7,915 nucleotides of DNA, from positions 1-7,915 of the forward strand of contig PMSZ01000492.1 of the NCBI GenBank assembly GCA_003168235.1. Reading direction: 5' to 3'. How positions within the stretch are numbered: the first letter of the stretch is position 1; every line of letters starts with the position of its first letter. The translations under genes were made by a program, and so were the position numbers. Source of the DNA: Acidobacteriaceae bacterium. GTDB taxonomy: Bacteria; Acidobacteriota; Terriglobia; Terriglobales; Acidobacteriaceae. The notes beneath the pieces were generated by a model. That model saw only the letters and a program-made list of their open reading frames with translations. It had not been told where the DNA came from and did no database searches. Positions 1 to 6,773 of this stretch are shown one piece after another.

Positions 1-25
1 CGCAGAATAAGGTAGAGGTTCCGCA

Positions 26-1432
26 ATGAAGATGTGGTCCGGCCGCTTCCGGGAGCCGCTTGACCCCGAATTTGAAAGATGGCAGCGGTCGTTTGCTTAC
101 GATCAGCGGCTGCTACCCTATGAACTGGCCGCCAGCCGCGCTCACGCGAACGCACTGGAACATGCCGGAGTGCTTTCCTCCGAAGAACTTTCCGAGATCG
201 TGAAAGCGCTGGGAGAAATCGCTCGCCGCGCCGAGTCTGACCCGGCCTTTCTCAACGATCCCGAAGCCGAAGACGTTCACCACTTCGTAGAAAAGCAACT
301 CGCTGTGCAAATCGGCGCAACGGGGTATAAGCTTCACACCGGACGCAGCCGGAACGAGCAGATTGCGACCGACCTTCGCCTCTTCGTGCGCGACAGCATC
401 GACACGCTGCAAAACCTGATTGCCGATTGGGTCGAGGCAATCCTTTCTCGCGCCGACGCTGCTGGCAACGCGGCTATGCCAGCGTATACGCATCTACAGC
501 CGGCAGAGCCCGTCCTCGTGGCACATTGGCTGCTCGCGTATGTCGAAATGTTTCTCCGCGACGCCACTCGCCTAGCCGACTGCCGGAAGCGCGCTAACCT
601 ATGCCCGCTGGGTTCAGGCGCCGTAGCCGGAGCCACGCTCAGCCTCAACCGGCAAGCCATGGCTGCGGAGTTAGGATTTGACGGTCCAACGGCGAACAGC
701 ATCGACGCTACCAGCGACCGCGACTTCGCTCTCGAATTCGTCCAGACACTCTCGCTGCTCGCACTTCATCTCAGTCGATGGGCGGGAGAGATGATCCTTT
801 TCTCCACGCCCGCCTACGGATTCGTCGAGCTGCCCGAGCCTTACTCCACTGGATCGAGTGCCATGCCGCAGAAAAAAAATCCCGACCTGCTCGAGTTGGT
901 ACGCGGCAAGGCCGCTCGCCTCATGGGATGCGCCGTCACCCTGGAAACTCTGGTGAAGGGCCTGCCCCTCGCTTACAACAAAGATTTGCAGGAAACGCAG
1001 GAACCTGTCTTCAACGCCGCCGACGCCATCATCGCCATGTTGCCGCTCGTGACCGGATTCATGAACACCGTCGAATTCAACGACGCCAAGATGAACCAGG
1101 CGGCGAGCTCGGGTTTCATGAACGCGTGGGCCGCGGCCGCCTATCTCGTCGAACGCGGAGTCCCTTCCCGCCTTGCTCACGAAGCGGTCGGCAAGGCCGT
1201 TGCCTTGGCCGTGGAGCGCGGGTGCGATCTGCAAAAACTTTCCCTCGCCGATCTGCAGGCGATTCATCCCAGCTTTGATGCTGGCTTCCACTCCTGTCTC
1301 GGACTCACTGAGGTGCTCACCCTGCACGATGTTCCGGGCGGCACCGCGCCCCGCCATGTGAAGCGCGCACTGCAAAATGCGCGCGAGCGAGCTGCTGCGC
1401 TTCGGGCTGTGGAACAAACTGCGACTCGCTAG
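26..1432 (+). CDS. argH: Argininosuccinate lyase
   Basis: This cytosolic enzyme splits argininosuccinate into arginine and fumarate, the last step of arginine biosynthesis. The 468-residue product matches the usual family length and aligns end to end with E. coli ArgH. Visible motifs are WSGRF at 4-8, the substrate-binding HTGRSRN at 104-110, YTHLQPAEPV at 154-163 with the catalytic His156, SDRD at 230-233, and the fumarase/aspartase-superfamily signature GSSAMPQKKNP at 276-286 with the catalytic Ser278 in its mobile loop. KGLPLAYNKDLQE follows at 311-323. The start is chosen because GAGG at 15-18 lies 7 nt upstream of the ATG; a second ATG at 32 would lose only two residues. The preceding gene lies outside the window, so an arg operon cannot be judged. 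The gene ends 35 bp from a convergent gene. All key residues are present, and identification is essentially certain. Confidence 0.97.
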   Translation: MKMWSGRFREPLDPEFERWQRSFAYDQRLLPYELAASRAHANALEHAGVLSSEELSEIVKALGEIARRAESDPAFLNDPEAEDVHHFVEKQLAVQIGATGYKLHTGRSRNEQIATDLRLFVRDSIDTLQNLIADWVEAILSRADAAGNAAMPAYTHLQPAEPVLVAHWLLAYVEMFLRDATRLADCRKRANLCPLGSGAVAGATLSLNRQAMAAELGFDGPTANSIDATSDRDFALEFVQTLSLLALHLSRWAGEMILFSTPAYGFVELPEPYSTGSSAMPQKKNPDLLELVRGKAARLMGCAVTLETLVKGLPLAYNKDLQETQEPVFNAADAIIAMLPLVTGFMNTVEFNDAKMNQAASSGFMNAWAAAAYLVERGVPSRLAHEAVGKAVALAVERGCDLQKLSLADLQAIHPSFDAGFHSCLGLTEVLTLHDVPGGTAPRHVKRALQNARERAAALRAVEQTATR

Positions 1433-1467
1433 CGAGCCATCGTAATCCCTGTCGTTCCTTTTTCGTC

Positions 1468-2148
1468 TCAGAACAGAAACGGAATCAATTTCCAGCTACG
1501 GCGCCGGTAATCTTCAAACTCGGAGCCGAAGTGTGCAGCCAGCAGCCGCTCTTCTTTTTGCATCCGGTCAAAGACAAACGCCGCAGCCAGAACGAGGATT
1601 GGCAAGGCTAGTAAGCTGGCAAACACCAGCGCAACTCCGGTTGGAATCAGCAACAGGCTCAGATAAAGCGGATGGCGGATGCCGGCATAGATTCCATGCT
1701 GCACTAGTCGATGGTTCAATTGCAGCGTTACGTACGCGCTGAACTGTTTGCTCAGTGTCTTCAGCGCCACGATGCGCACGGCAAGTCCAGTGCAGCAAAG
1801 CAGCAGCCCTACGTAGCGCCAGTAGGAGTGTTTGAGCGTCAGAATGCCTCTGCGATCGGCGAACGGCAAGAACCACAGCAGCGCCAGCGAAAAAAGCAGG
1901 AGAATTCCGAGTTGCACGCTCTGGTTACCGACCGGGGTTGTGCCTCTTCGCAGGGGATGAAAGTCCACTCGAGAAAAAACAACGGCCGTCGCTCCAATCA
2001 GCACCACGACCGCTAATCCGCCTCGCGCAGGATTCAAGAACAACGCCGGCAACTTATCGAACCCCCACCCGAGCAGCACCAGCAGAACACATGTCGACAG
2101 TTGACCGGCAAGAATGGATGCAGATCGCAGCATGGGAACCAACAGCAT
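1468..2148 (-). CDS. Isoprenylcysteine carboxyl methyltransferase (ICMT)-like integral membrane protein
   Basis: The 226-residue protein is very hydrophobic, with segments near residues 10-30, 42-60, 79-97, 110-130 and a long hairpin at 160-195. Its C-terminal half has the layout of the ICMT/PEMT-like membrane methyltransferases. LVQHGIYAGIRHPLY at 148-162 has the RHP motif, and RMQKEERLL at 195-203 is followed by FGSEFEDYRRR and a terminal LIP. In the family these two blocks form the SAM-binding pocket. Bacteria lack prenylated CaaX proteins of the eukaryotic type, so the substrate is unknown; small lipids, isoprenoids or quinone-like molecules are possible. The ATG at 2148 is taken because the frame runs from there, but no Shine-Dalgarno is visible and the ATG at 2133 is an alternative. 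It converges with argH and diverges from the metallophosphoesterase. Assignment to the fold is strong; function is only a family-level inference. Confidence 0.87.
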   Translation of the reverse strand: MLLVPMLRSASILAGQLSTCVLLVLLGWGFDKLPALFLNPARGGLAVVVLIGATAVVFSRVDFHPLRRGTTPVGNQSVQLGILLLFSLALLWFLPFADRRGILTLKHSYWRYVGLLLCCTGLAVRIVALKTLSKQFSAYVTLQLNHRLVQHGIYAGIRHPLYLSLLLIPTGVALVFASLLALPILVLAAAFVFDRMQKEERLLAAHFGSEFEDYRRRSWKLIPFLF

Positions 2149-2177
2149 AGGCCGATGTAGCTGTTCAAAATTATGAC

Positions 2178-2196
2178 AAGGAGAATTTTAATGTAG
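2178..2196 (+). other. Strong Shine-Dalgarno followed by a start-stop (ATG-TAG)
   Basis: AAGGAG at 2178-2183 is the best ribosome-binding site in the window. Exactly 7 nt downstream is ATG (2191-2193), but the next codon is TAG (2194-2196). The metallophosphoesterase frame is one base off: its first possible start is TTG at 2198. Removing T2194 would give ATG-AGC-TTG and join this start directly to the 464-codon frame. Either this is a one-base indel in the start region (real or an assembly error), or a minimal start-stop element, or a fortuitous motif. The sequence itself is certain; the interpretation is open. Confidence 0.55.
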
Positions 2197-2197
2197 C

Positions 2198-3592
2198 TTG
2201 CTCTCTGAGCATCTTGATCTCCGTGCATGCCCACTCCCACTCAATTGTCCGTCGAGTCTTGCGCTCCACAGAGTGCATCCAATACGAAGTGTTCATTGGA
2301 GTATTGCCCTGATTCTGACGCGAGTCTTCTTCTTTGCCCTGTTTCTTCTGGCCATGTATGCGGTCCAGCGGTTTTGGTTTCTCCGCGCCTGGACTGCAAT
2401 TGGTTCATTCTCGAATGCCAGCTGGCGTTTCGGCCTTCACGCCGGACTGATCGCGCTGGCCTCGGTTCTGCTCGCCACGTTGTTCGACCCGCTCCTGGGA
2501 CACATCGTCTCGCGACTGAGCTTCGGCGCCTTCCACCTCGGCAAGTCGCTGACAACCGTTGCGCGCTTGTGGATGGTCGCTTCCCTCTTCGGATTCTTCG
2601 CGATTGAAGCGGTGGGAGCAATCGAGTGGACGACGAACATTGTTGCCGCGCGTCTGCATTCCGGAACTGCCGCTGGCGGGTTCAGTTCTTCGCGGCGAAC
2701 GTTCTTCCAATATGCCGCCGCGTTTGCCGGAAGCTTTCCCTTTCTGGCCGCGACCTACGGATTCGCTGCCGGGCGCCTCCGCTACTCCGTCGTTCGCGTC
2801 GACGTTCCCATCGCGAAGCTTCCTCTCGAGCTCGATGGGCTCCGCATCGCGCAGTTGAGCGACATCCACATTGGCGACTACATGCCGCCACATGAAATCG
2901 CGCGCGCGGTCGATATGGCGAATGCTCTCAATCCCGACATTTCCTTCGTTACCGGAGACTTCGTCTCGGGCGAAGGCGATCCGCTTGATGTCTGCATTAC
3001 GGAGTTGAGCCGCTTGCGCGCTCCGCTCGGCGTTTGGGGATGCAACGGCAACCACGAAATATACGCTGGAGTGGAAGACGACGCGGAACGGCTCTTCCGC
3101 GAAAAGGGAATGCGCCTGCTTCGTGCTCGCAACGAGATCGTCGAGCACAAGGGAGCGCGCTTCAACCTGATCGGCGTCGATTACCAGCGCGACCACATGG
3201 TCAGCGGCGAGCGCAGCGGTCCCATGCTGCAAGAGATCGAATCGCTGGTCCGGCGCGACATGCCGAACGTTCTGCTCTCGCACAATCCCAATTCGTTCCA
3301 CCGCGCCGCCGAGCTCGGCATTGAACTCAGCCTCGCCGGACACACGCACGGCGGACAGGTAAAAGTCGAGATCGTAGATCACGACATTACTCCCGCTCGC
3401 CTGATTTCGCCGTTTGTAGCCGGACTTTACCGGTTGCCGATGTCGACCAACGGCCACACGCCCGGCGCGCCCACAACCAACGGCGCGCAAAAAGCCGCGC
3501 TCTACGTGAATCGCGGCCTGGGAACTTTCGGTTTTCCCGTCCGCATCGGCGTCCCGCCGGAGATCACGTTGCTGACCCTGCGCAGAGCCTGA
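2198..3592 (+). CDS. Membrane-anchored calcineurin-like metallophosphoesterase (YkuE/YaeI-like)
   Basis: The C-terminal domain (about 212-462) carries the metal-binding set of the metallophosphoesterase superfamily: SDIH (Asp222, His224), GDF (Asp254), GNHE (Asn285, His286), LSHNPN (His362) and GHTHGGQ (381-387). These ligands place two metal ions for phosphoester hydrolysis. YkuE and YaeI relatives act at the envelope on lipid or phosphodiester substrates, but the substrate here is unknown. The N-terminal half has hydrophobic segments near 36-60, 79-99, 120-143 and 170-193. The last is preceded by SRRTFFQ (165-171), which resembles a twin-arginine motif. A Thr/Asn/Gly/Pro-rich stretch at 416-433 precedes YVNRGLG. 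The start is uncertain. TTG at 2198 opens the frame, with GTG 2273 and ATG 2354 as alternatives; CTG 2309 with GGAG 7 nt upstream is also conceivable. The first 30 or so residues do not look conserved. Catalytic identity is firm. Confidence 0.88.
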   Translation: MLSEHLDLRACPLPLNCPSSLALHRVHPIRSVHWSIALILTRVFFFALFLLAMYAVQRFWFLRAWTAIGSFSNASWRFGLHAGLIALASVLLATLFDPLLGHIVSRLSFGAFHLGKSLTTVARLWMVASLFGFFAIEAVGAIEWTTNIVAARLHSGTAAGGFSSSRRTFFQYAAAFAGSFPFLAATYGFAAGRLRYSVVRVDVPIAKLPLELDGLRIAQLSDIHIGDYMPPHEIARAVDMANALNPDISFVTGDFVSGEGDPLDVCITELSRLRAPLGVWGCNGNHEIYAGVEDDAERLFREKGMRLLRARNEIVEHKGARFNLIGVDYQRDHMVSGERSGPMLQEIESLVRRDMPNVLLSHNPNSFHRAAELGIELSLAGHTHGGQVKVEIVDHDITPARLISPFVAGLYRLPMSTNGHTPGAPTTNGAQKAALYVNRGLGTFGFPVRIGVPPEITLLTLRRA

Positions 3593-3631
3593 AAAGCCAA
3601 TGGCCAGACACGCACAAAACCACTCCGGACA

Positions 3632-3640
3632 TGCTATAAT
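3632..3640 (+). promoter_or_regulatory. Extended -10 promoter for gyrA
   Basis: TGCTATAAT consists of a perfect TATAAT hexamer (3635-3640) with the TGn extension (3632-3634) of sigma-70-type extended -10 promoters. No good -35 hexamer lies 16-18 nt upstream (the bases there read about GCACAA), which fits an extended -10 class promoter. Transcription would begin near 3647, giving a leader of roughly 150 nt before the gyrA ATG. It lies 40 bp after the metallophosphoesterase stop, so gyrA probably has its own promoter. This is a motif match only. Confidence 0.55.
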
Positions 3641-3760
3641 TCGACAGCAAACTTGGTCATATAACTGTCTGTGAATGCAATAGCTTAGGCGTATTTCAGG
3701 CGGCAACGATTCGAACGCGCAAGTAGCCTGTTCGGCAGCGGCTTGCGCAGGTTTCCAGCT

Positions 3761-3788
3761 GAGAATTAGCAACCGAGAACTGAGAACT
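3761..3788 (+). repeat. Short heptanucleotide tandem repeat (GAGAACT type) in the gyrA leader
   Basis: Four 7-nt units lie in perfect register: GAGAATT (3761-3767), AGCAACC (degenerate, 3768-3774), GAGAACT (3775-3781) and GAGAACT (3782-3788). The last unit ends 7 nt before the gyrA start codon. The opposite strand reads AGTTCTC units, a pattern I recall as short tandem heptad repeats dispersed in intergenic regions of Acidobacteriota and some other phyla. The repeat occupies the place where a Shine-Dalgarno would be expected, and only weak GAG cores are available there. Confidence 0.6.
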
Positions 3789-3795
3789 GACTTTC

Positions 3796-6435
3796 ATGGC
3801 TGACGATCCGCAAAATCCCGAACTTCCCTTAACTCCTCCTTCCGGCGGCGACGGACAACCTACCGGTCCCGGCGCGCTCAACATGCAGCCCGTCAACATT
3901 GAAGAGGAGATGAAGCGGTCGTATCTCGACTATTCGTTGTCGGTGATTATCGGCCGGGCGCTGCCCGACGTCCGCGACGGCTTGAAGCCCGTGCATCGCC
4001 GCATTCTCTACACCATGCAGCAGATGGGTCTTGCTCCCGGACGCGCGACGCGCAAATGCGCCCGCATCGTCGGCGAAGTGATGGGCAAGTATCATCCCCA
4101 CGGCAATCTAGCCGTTTACGATGCGTTGGTTCGACTGGCGCAGCCGTTCGCCATGCGCGCGCCGCTGGTCGATGGACAAGGCAACTTCGGCTCAGTCGAT
4201 GGTGACCCTCCGGCGGCAGATCGATATACGGAAGCGCGCTTGACGCGCGTCTCGACCGCGCTGCTCGAAGATCTCGACAAAGAAGCGGTCGATTTTTATC
4301 CCAACTACGATGGAACCGAAACGCAGCCCGCGGTACTTCCGGCGCGTTATCCCAACTTACTGGTCAACGGATCCGATGGCATCGCCGTCGGCATGGCGAC
4401 GAAAATTCCGCCGCACAACCTCACTGAAATTGTCGACGCCACGATCACGCTGGTGAACAATCCCAACGCGCAGTTGCCTGAAATTTTGAAATTCGTGCAG
4501 GGACCCGACTTCCCGACCGCAGCCATCATTCACGGACGCGCGGGAATCTTTGAGGCCTACCGCACCGGCCGGGGCCGTTTCATGATGCGGGCCCGCGCCG
4601 CCATCGAGAACGTCACCAAAGACAAGCAAGCCATCATCGTCACCGAGATTCCTTATCAGGTAAACAAAGCGCGGCTGATTGAGCGCATCGCCGACCTCGT
4701 CAACGACAAGACGATTGACGACATCTCCGACATTCGCGATGAAAGCGACCGCGATGGCATGCGCATCGTCATCGAACTGAAACGCGGAGCCGAACCGCAG
4801 ATCGTGCTAAACCAGCTCTTCAAGCACACGTCCATGCAAGAAGGCTTCAGCATGATCCTGCTGGCCGTGGTCAATGGGCAGCCGAAGGAACTGGGTCTGA
4901 TCCAGGCGATCAAGCACTTCATCGACCATCGCGTCGACGTGGTGCGGCGCCGTACGGCCTACTTGCTCAACAAAGCTCGCGATCGTGAACACATTCTGGA
5001 AGGCTACCTCACCGCGCTTGATCATCTCGATAACGTGATCGTCATCATCCGCGGTAGCGCCAACCGGGCCGATGCTCGCGAGAATTTGGTCGCATACTTT
5101 GGTAGCAAGAAGATCGACATCAACACCACCGGACGCGCTCCGAAACTTGATGCCGACAAACCGTTCACCGCGAAGCAGGCCGACGCTATCCTTGAACTGC
5201 AACTGCATCGCCTGACCAAGCTTTCGATCGACGAAATTTCGAACGAGTTGAAGTCAGTGCGCGAAGCGATTGCCGAATACGAATCCATTCTGGCTTCCGA
5301 AGCAAAGCTGCGCAAAGTCATCATCAAGGAACTGGAAGAGGTCAAAAAGCTTTACGGCGACGCTCGCCGGACTGTCATTGAAGATGAAGCCGCGGAGATC
5401 ATGCTCGAAGACCTGATCGCCGACGAGCAGGTTGCGGTCACGGTCAGCCACTCCGGCTACATGAAGCGCACGCCGATTTCAACCTACCGAATGCAGCGCC
5501 GCGGAGGCACCGGACGCACCGGCATGAAGACGCGCGACGAGGATTTCGTCGAGCACCTCTTCATCGCCTCGACGCACGCCTACATTCTGATCTTCACCAA
5601 CACCGGACGCGTCTATTGGCTCAAGGTGTATGAGATTCCCGACATCGCCGCTGCCGGCAAAGGGAAACACGTCGGCAATCTGGTCGGCTTGCAGCCCGGA
5701 GAAACCGTGCGCACCATGCTGGCCGTCCGCGACCTGGAAGAAGAGAACCGCTATGTCTTCTTTGCCACACACAACGGCACGGTGAAGAAGACTGAAGTAA
5801 AAGACTTCTCGCACGTGATGTCGCGCGGCATCATTGCAATCAACATTGAAGAGGGAGACGAATTGGTCGCGGCGTCTCTGACCGATGGCAACCAGATTGT
5901 CTTTCTGGCTTCGCATGATGGACAGGCGATCCGCTTCGACGAAAATGATGTCCGTTCCATGGGACGCAATGCCACGGGCGTGCGCGGCATGAACCTGGCC
6001 GAGAAAGATTACATCGTTGGCATGGCGACGACCATCAAGCCGGAAGCGAAAGCCGCGGTGAAAGAAGGCGAAGCCGCCGACCTGGTGCCGGAGAAAGGCT
6101 CTCTGATTCTTTCAGTGACCGAGAACGGCTATGGCAAACGCACTCCTGCCGACGAGTATCGCCTCACCAATCGCGGCGGCAAAGGCGTGATCAACGTCAA
6201 GACTACGGCGCGCAACGGCAAAGTCGTCGGCATCTCACAGGTGACCGAGAAATCCGAAGTGATGCTGATTTCGCAGTATGGAAAGATCATTCGCATTGAG
6301 TCGAAGTTCATCCGCGAATCGGGCCGGTCGGCGCAGGGCGTGCGGTTGCTGAATGTTGAACCCGGAGATCGCGTAGCGGCAGCGGTGGTGATTCCGCCGG
6401 AAGAGCCGAACGGGAATGGGACGCTGATTCAGTAA
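3796..6435 (+). CDS. gyrA: DNA gyrase subunit A
   Basis: GyrA is the DNA-breaking and DNA-wrapping subunit of gyrase (A2B2), which introduces negative supercoils using ATP. The 879-residue product aligns with E. coli GyrA throughout: PVNIEEEMKRSYLDYSLSVI from 32, GLKPVHRRIL at 62-71, the active-site Tyr144 in AADRYTEARL (E. coli Tyr122), IPPHNLTE at 204-211, and EIPYQVNKARLI at 284-295. The coiled-coil arm and C-gate follow to about 530, and the beta-pinwheel fills about 540-866. The GyrA box reads QRRGGTG (567-573), with Thr where Lys/Arg is usual; NRGGKG at 792-797 is a second box-like motif. Residues equivalent to E. coli Asp82 and Ser83 are Asn104 and Leu105. There is a Pro/Gly-rich extension at 1-30, a charged insert near 748-766, and no acidic C-terminal tail. 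ATG 3796 has a weak ribosome site; ATG 3883 would cut directly before the conserved core. It appears monocistronic. Confidence 0.98.
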   Translation: MADDPQNPELPLTPPSGGDGQPTGPGALNMQPVNIEEEMKRSYLDYSLSVIIGRALPDVRDGLKPVHRRILYTMQQMGLAPGRATRKCARIVGEVMGKYHPHGNLAVYDALVRLAQPFAMRAPLVDGQGNFGSVDGDPPAADRYTEARLTRVSTALLEDLDKEAVDFYPNYDGTETQPAVLPARYPNLLVNGSDGIAVGMATKIPPHNLTEIVDATITLVNNPNAQLPEILKFVQGPDFPTAAIIHGRAGIFEAYRTGRGRFMMRARAAIENVTKDKQAIIVTEIPYQVNKARLIERIADLVNDKTIDDISDIRDESDRDGMRIVIELKRGAEPQIVLNQLFKHTSMQEGFSMILLAVVNGQPKELGLIQAIKHFIDHRVDVVRRRTAYLLNKARDREHILEGYLTALDHLDNVIVIIRGSANRADARENLVAYFGSKKIDINTTGRAPKLDADKPFTAKQADAILELQLHRLTKLSIDEISNELKSVREAIAEYESILASEAKLRKVIIKELEEVKKLYGDARRTVIEDEAAEIMLEDLIADEQVAVTVSHSGYMKRTPISTYRMQRRGGTGRTGMKTRDEDFVEHLFIASTHAYILIFTNTGRVYWLKVYEIPDIAAAGKGKHVGNLVGLQPGETVRTMLAVRDLEEENRYVFFATHNGTVKKTEVKDFSHVMSRGIIAINIEEGDELVAASLTDGNQIVFLASHDGQAIRFDENDVRSMGRNATGVRGMNLAEKDYIVGMATTIKPEAKAAVKEGEAADLVPEKGSLILSVTENGYGKRTPADEYRLTNRGGKGVINVKTTARNGKVVGISQVTEKSEVMLISQYGKIIRIESKFIRESGRSAQGVRLLNVEPGDRVAAAVVIPPEEPNGNGTLIQ

Positions 6436-6459
6436 GTTAGGGCTCAGGTGTACGTGCGA

Positions 6460-6475
6460 TGTTCCACGTGGAACA
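6460..6475. promoter_or_regulatory. parS-type centromere site (ParB/Spo0J binding palindrome)
   Basis: TGTTCCACGTGGAACA is a perfect 16-bp palindrome. It matches the widely conserved chromosomal parS consensus (TGTTnCACGTGnAACA), with C/G at the variable position. ParB loads at such sites and, with ParA and SMC, segregates the origin region. The site lies 24 bp after the gyrA stop in non-coding DNA, as intergenic parS sites can. No parA or parB gene is in the window. The motif match is exact; binding is inferred. Confidence 0.8.
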
Positions 6476-6572
6476 CTTTGCCGATAAAAATGTATGTACA
6501 CAACGTCAGCATAACGGCCGCTCGGCCTCACGCAGCCCAGTGATTCCGGTTCGATGTTAAGAATAGACCCAC

Positions 6573-6598
6573 GCGGTTTACTTCGCTGGTAAAGCCGC
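6573..6598. other. Bulged 9-bp inverted repeat (possible RNA hairpin)
   Basis: GCGGTTTAC (6573-6581) can pair with GTAAAgCCGC (6589-6598) as nine base pairs with one bulged G at 6594 and a 7-nt loop. No T-run follows on the + strand, so it is a poor intrinsic terminator. It could be an mRNA 3' stabilising structure for gyrA, an element in the kinase leader, or chance. Confidence 0.3.
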
Positions 6599-6773
6599 CC
6601 ACCCGCGCCTAACGTTTCCCGATGCGGCGCCGATATATCCAGCAGGGAACCGAGTCGACGCCAGAAAATCGTACTTGTGGCGCGCTGCAGATATGGACCT
6701 CACTGAGGCGGAGCGCAAAGGCACGGAGCCGCGGTCTAAAGCCCAGCGACATCCTGAAAAGGTTGAGGGTTCT

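Larger units (their letters stand above)
6436..6773. other. Non-coding interval between gyrA and the sensor kinase
   Basis: These 338 bp contain no credible gene on the + strand. They hold the parS-type palindrome at 6460-6475 and a bulged hairpin at 6573-6598. No classic terminator (GC stem plus T-run) follows gyrA. The kinase frame is open back to 6567 and includes an ATG at 6693, so the right-hand 81 bp could be coding if that start is used. The opposite strand carries a long open frame from the kinase region that I regard as a shadow. No clear promoter for the kinase could be picked. Confidence 0.5.

Noticed and set aside
671..1417. 248-codon minus-strand open frame opposite argH
   Set aside because: It is antisense to the conserved argH catalytic half and has no recognisable domain.
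1425..1436. Perfect palindrome CTCGCTAGCGAG spanning the argH stop codon, considered as a terminator
   Set aside because: It can form only a 4-bp stem with a 4-nt loop, and the nearest T-run (1457-1461) is about 20 nt away, so it does not fit an intrinsic terminator.
3671..3688. Tiny open frames (GTG...TAG and ATG-CAA-TAG) in the gyrA leader, considered as a leader peptide
   Set aside because: Neither has a ribosome-binding site or an attenuator-like structure that I can see.
2405..3772. 455-codon open frame on the minus strand covering most of the metallophosphoesterase gene
   Set aside because: It lies entirely antisense to a gene with complete catalytic motifs, shows no recognisable domain, and has the composition typical of a reverse-frame shadow in GC-rich DNA.
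6448..6501. GTGTAC and GTACAC inverted hexamers flanking the parS-like site
   Set aside because: They are not centred on the palindrome and the similarity does not extend convincingly beyond 6 bp.
6516..6527. GGCCG-CT-CGGCC inverted repeat after gyrA
   Set aside because: The loop is too tight and no T-run follows; it is a short GC palindrome expected by chance.
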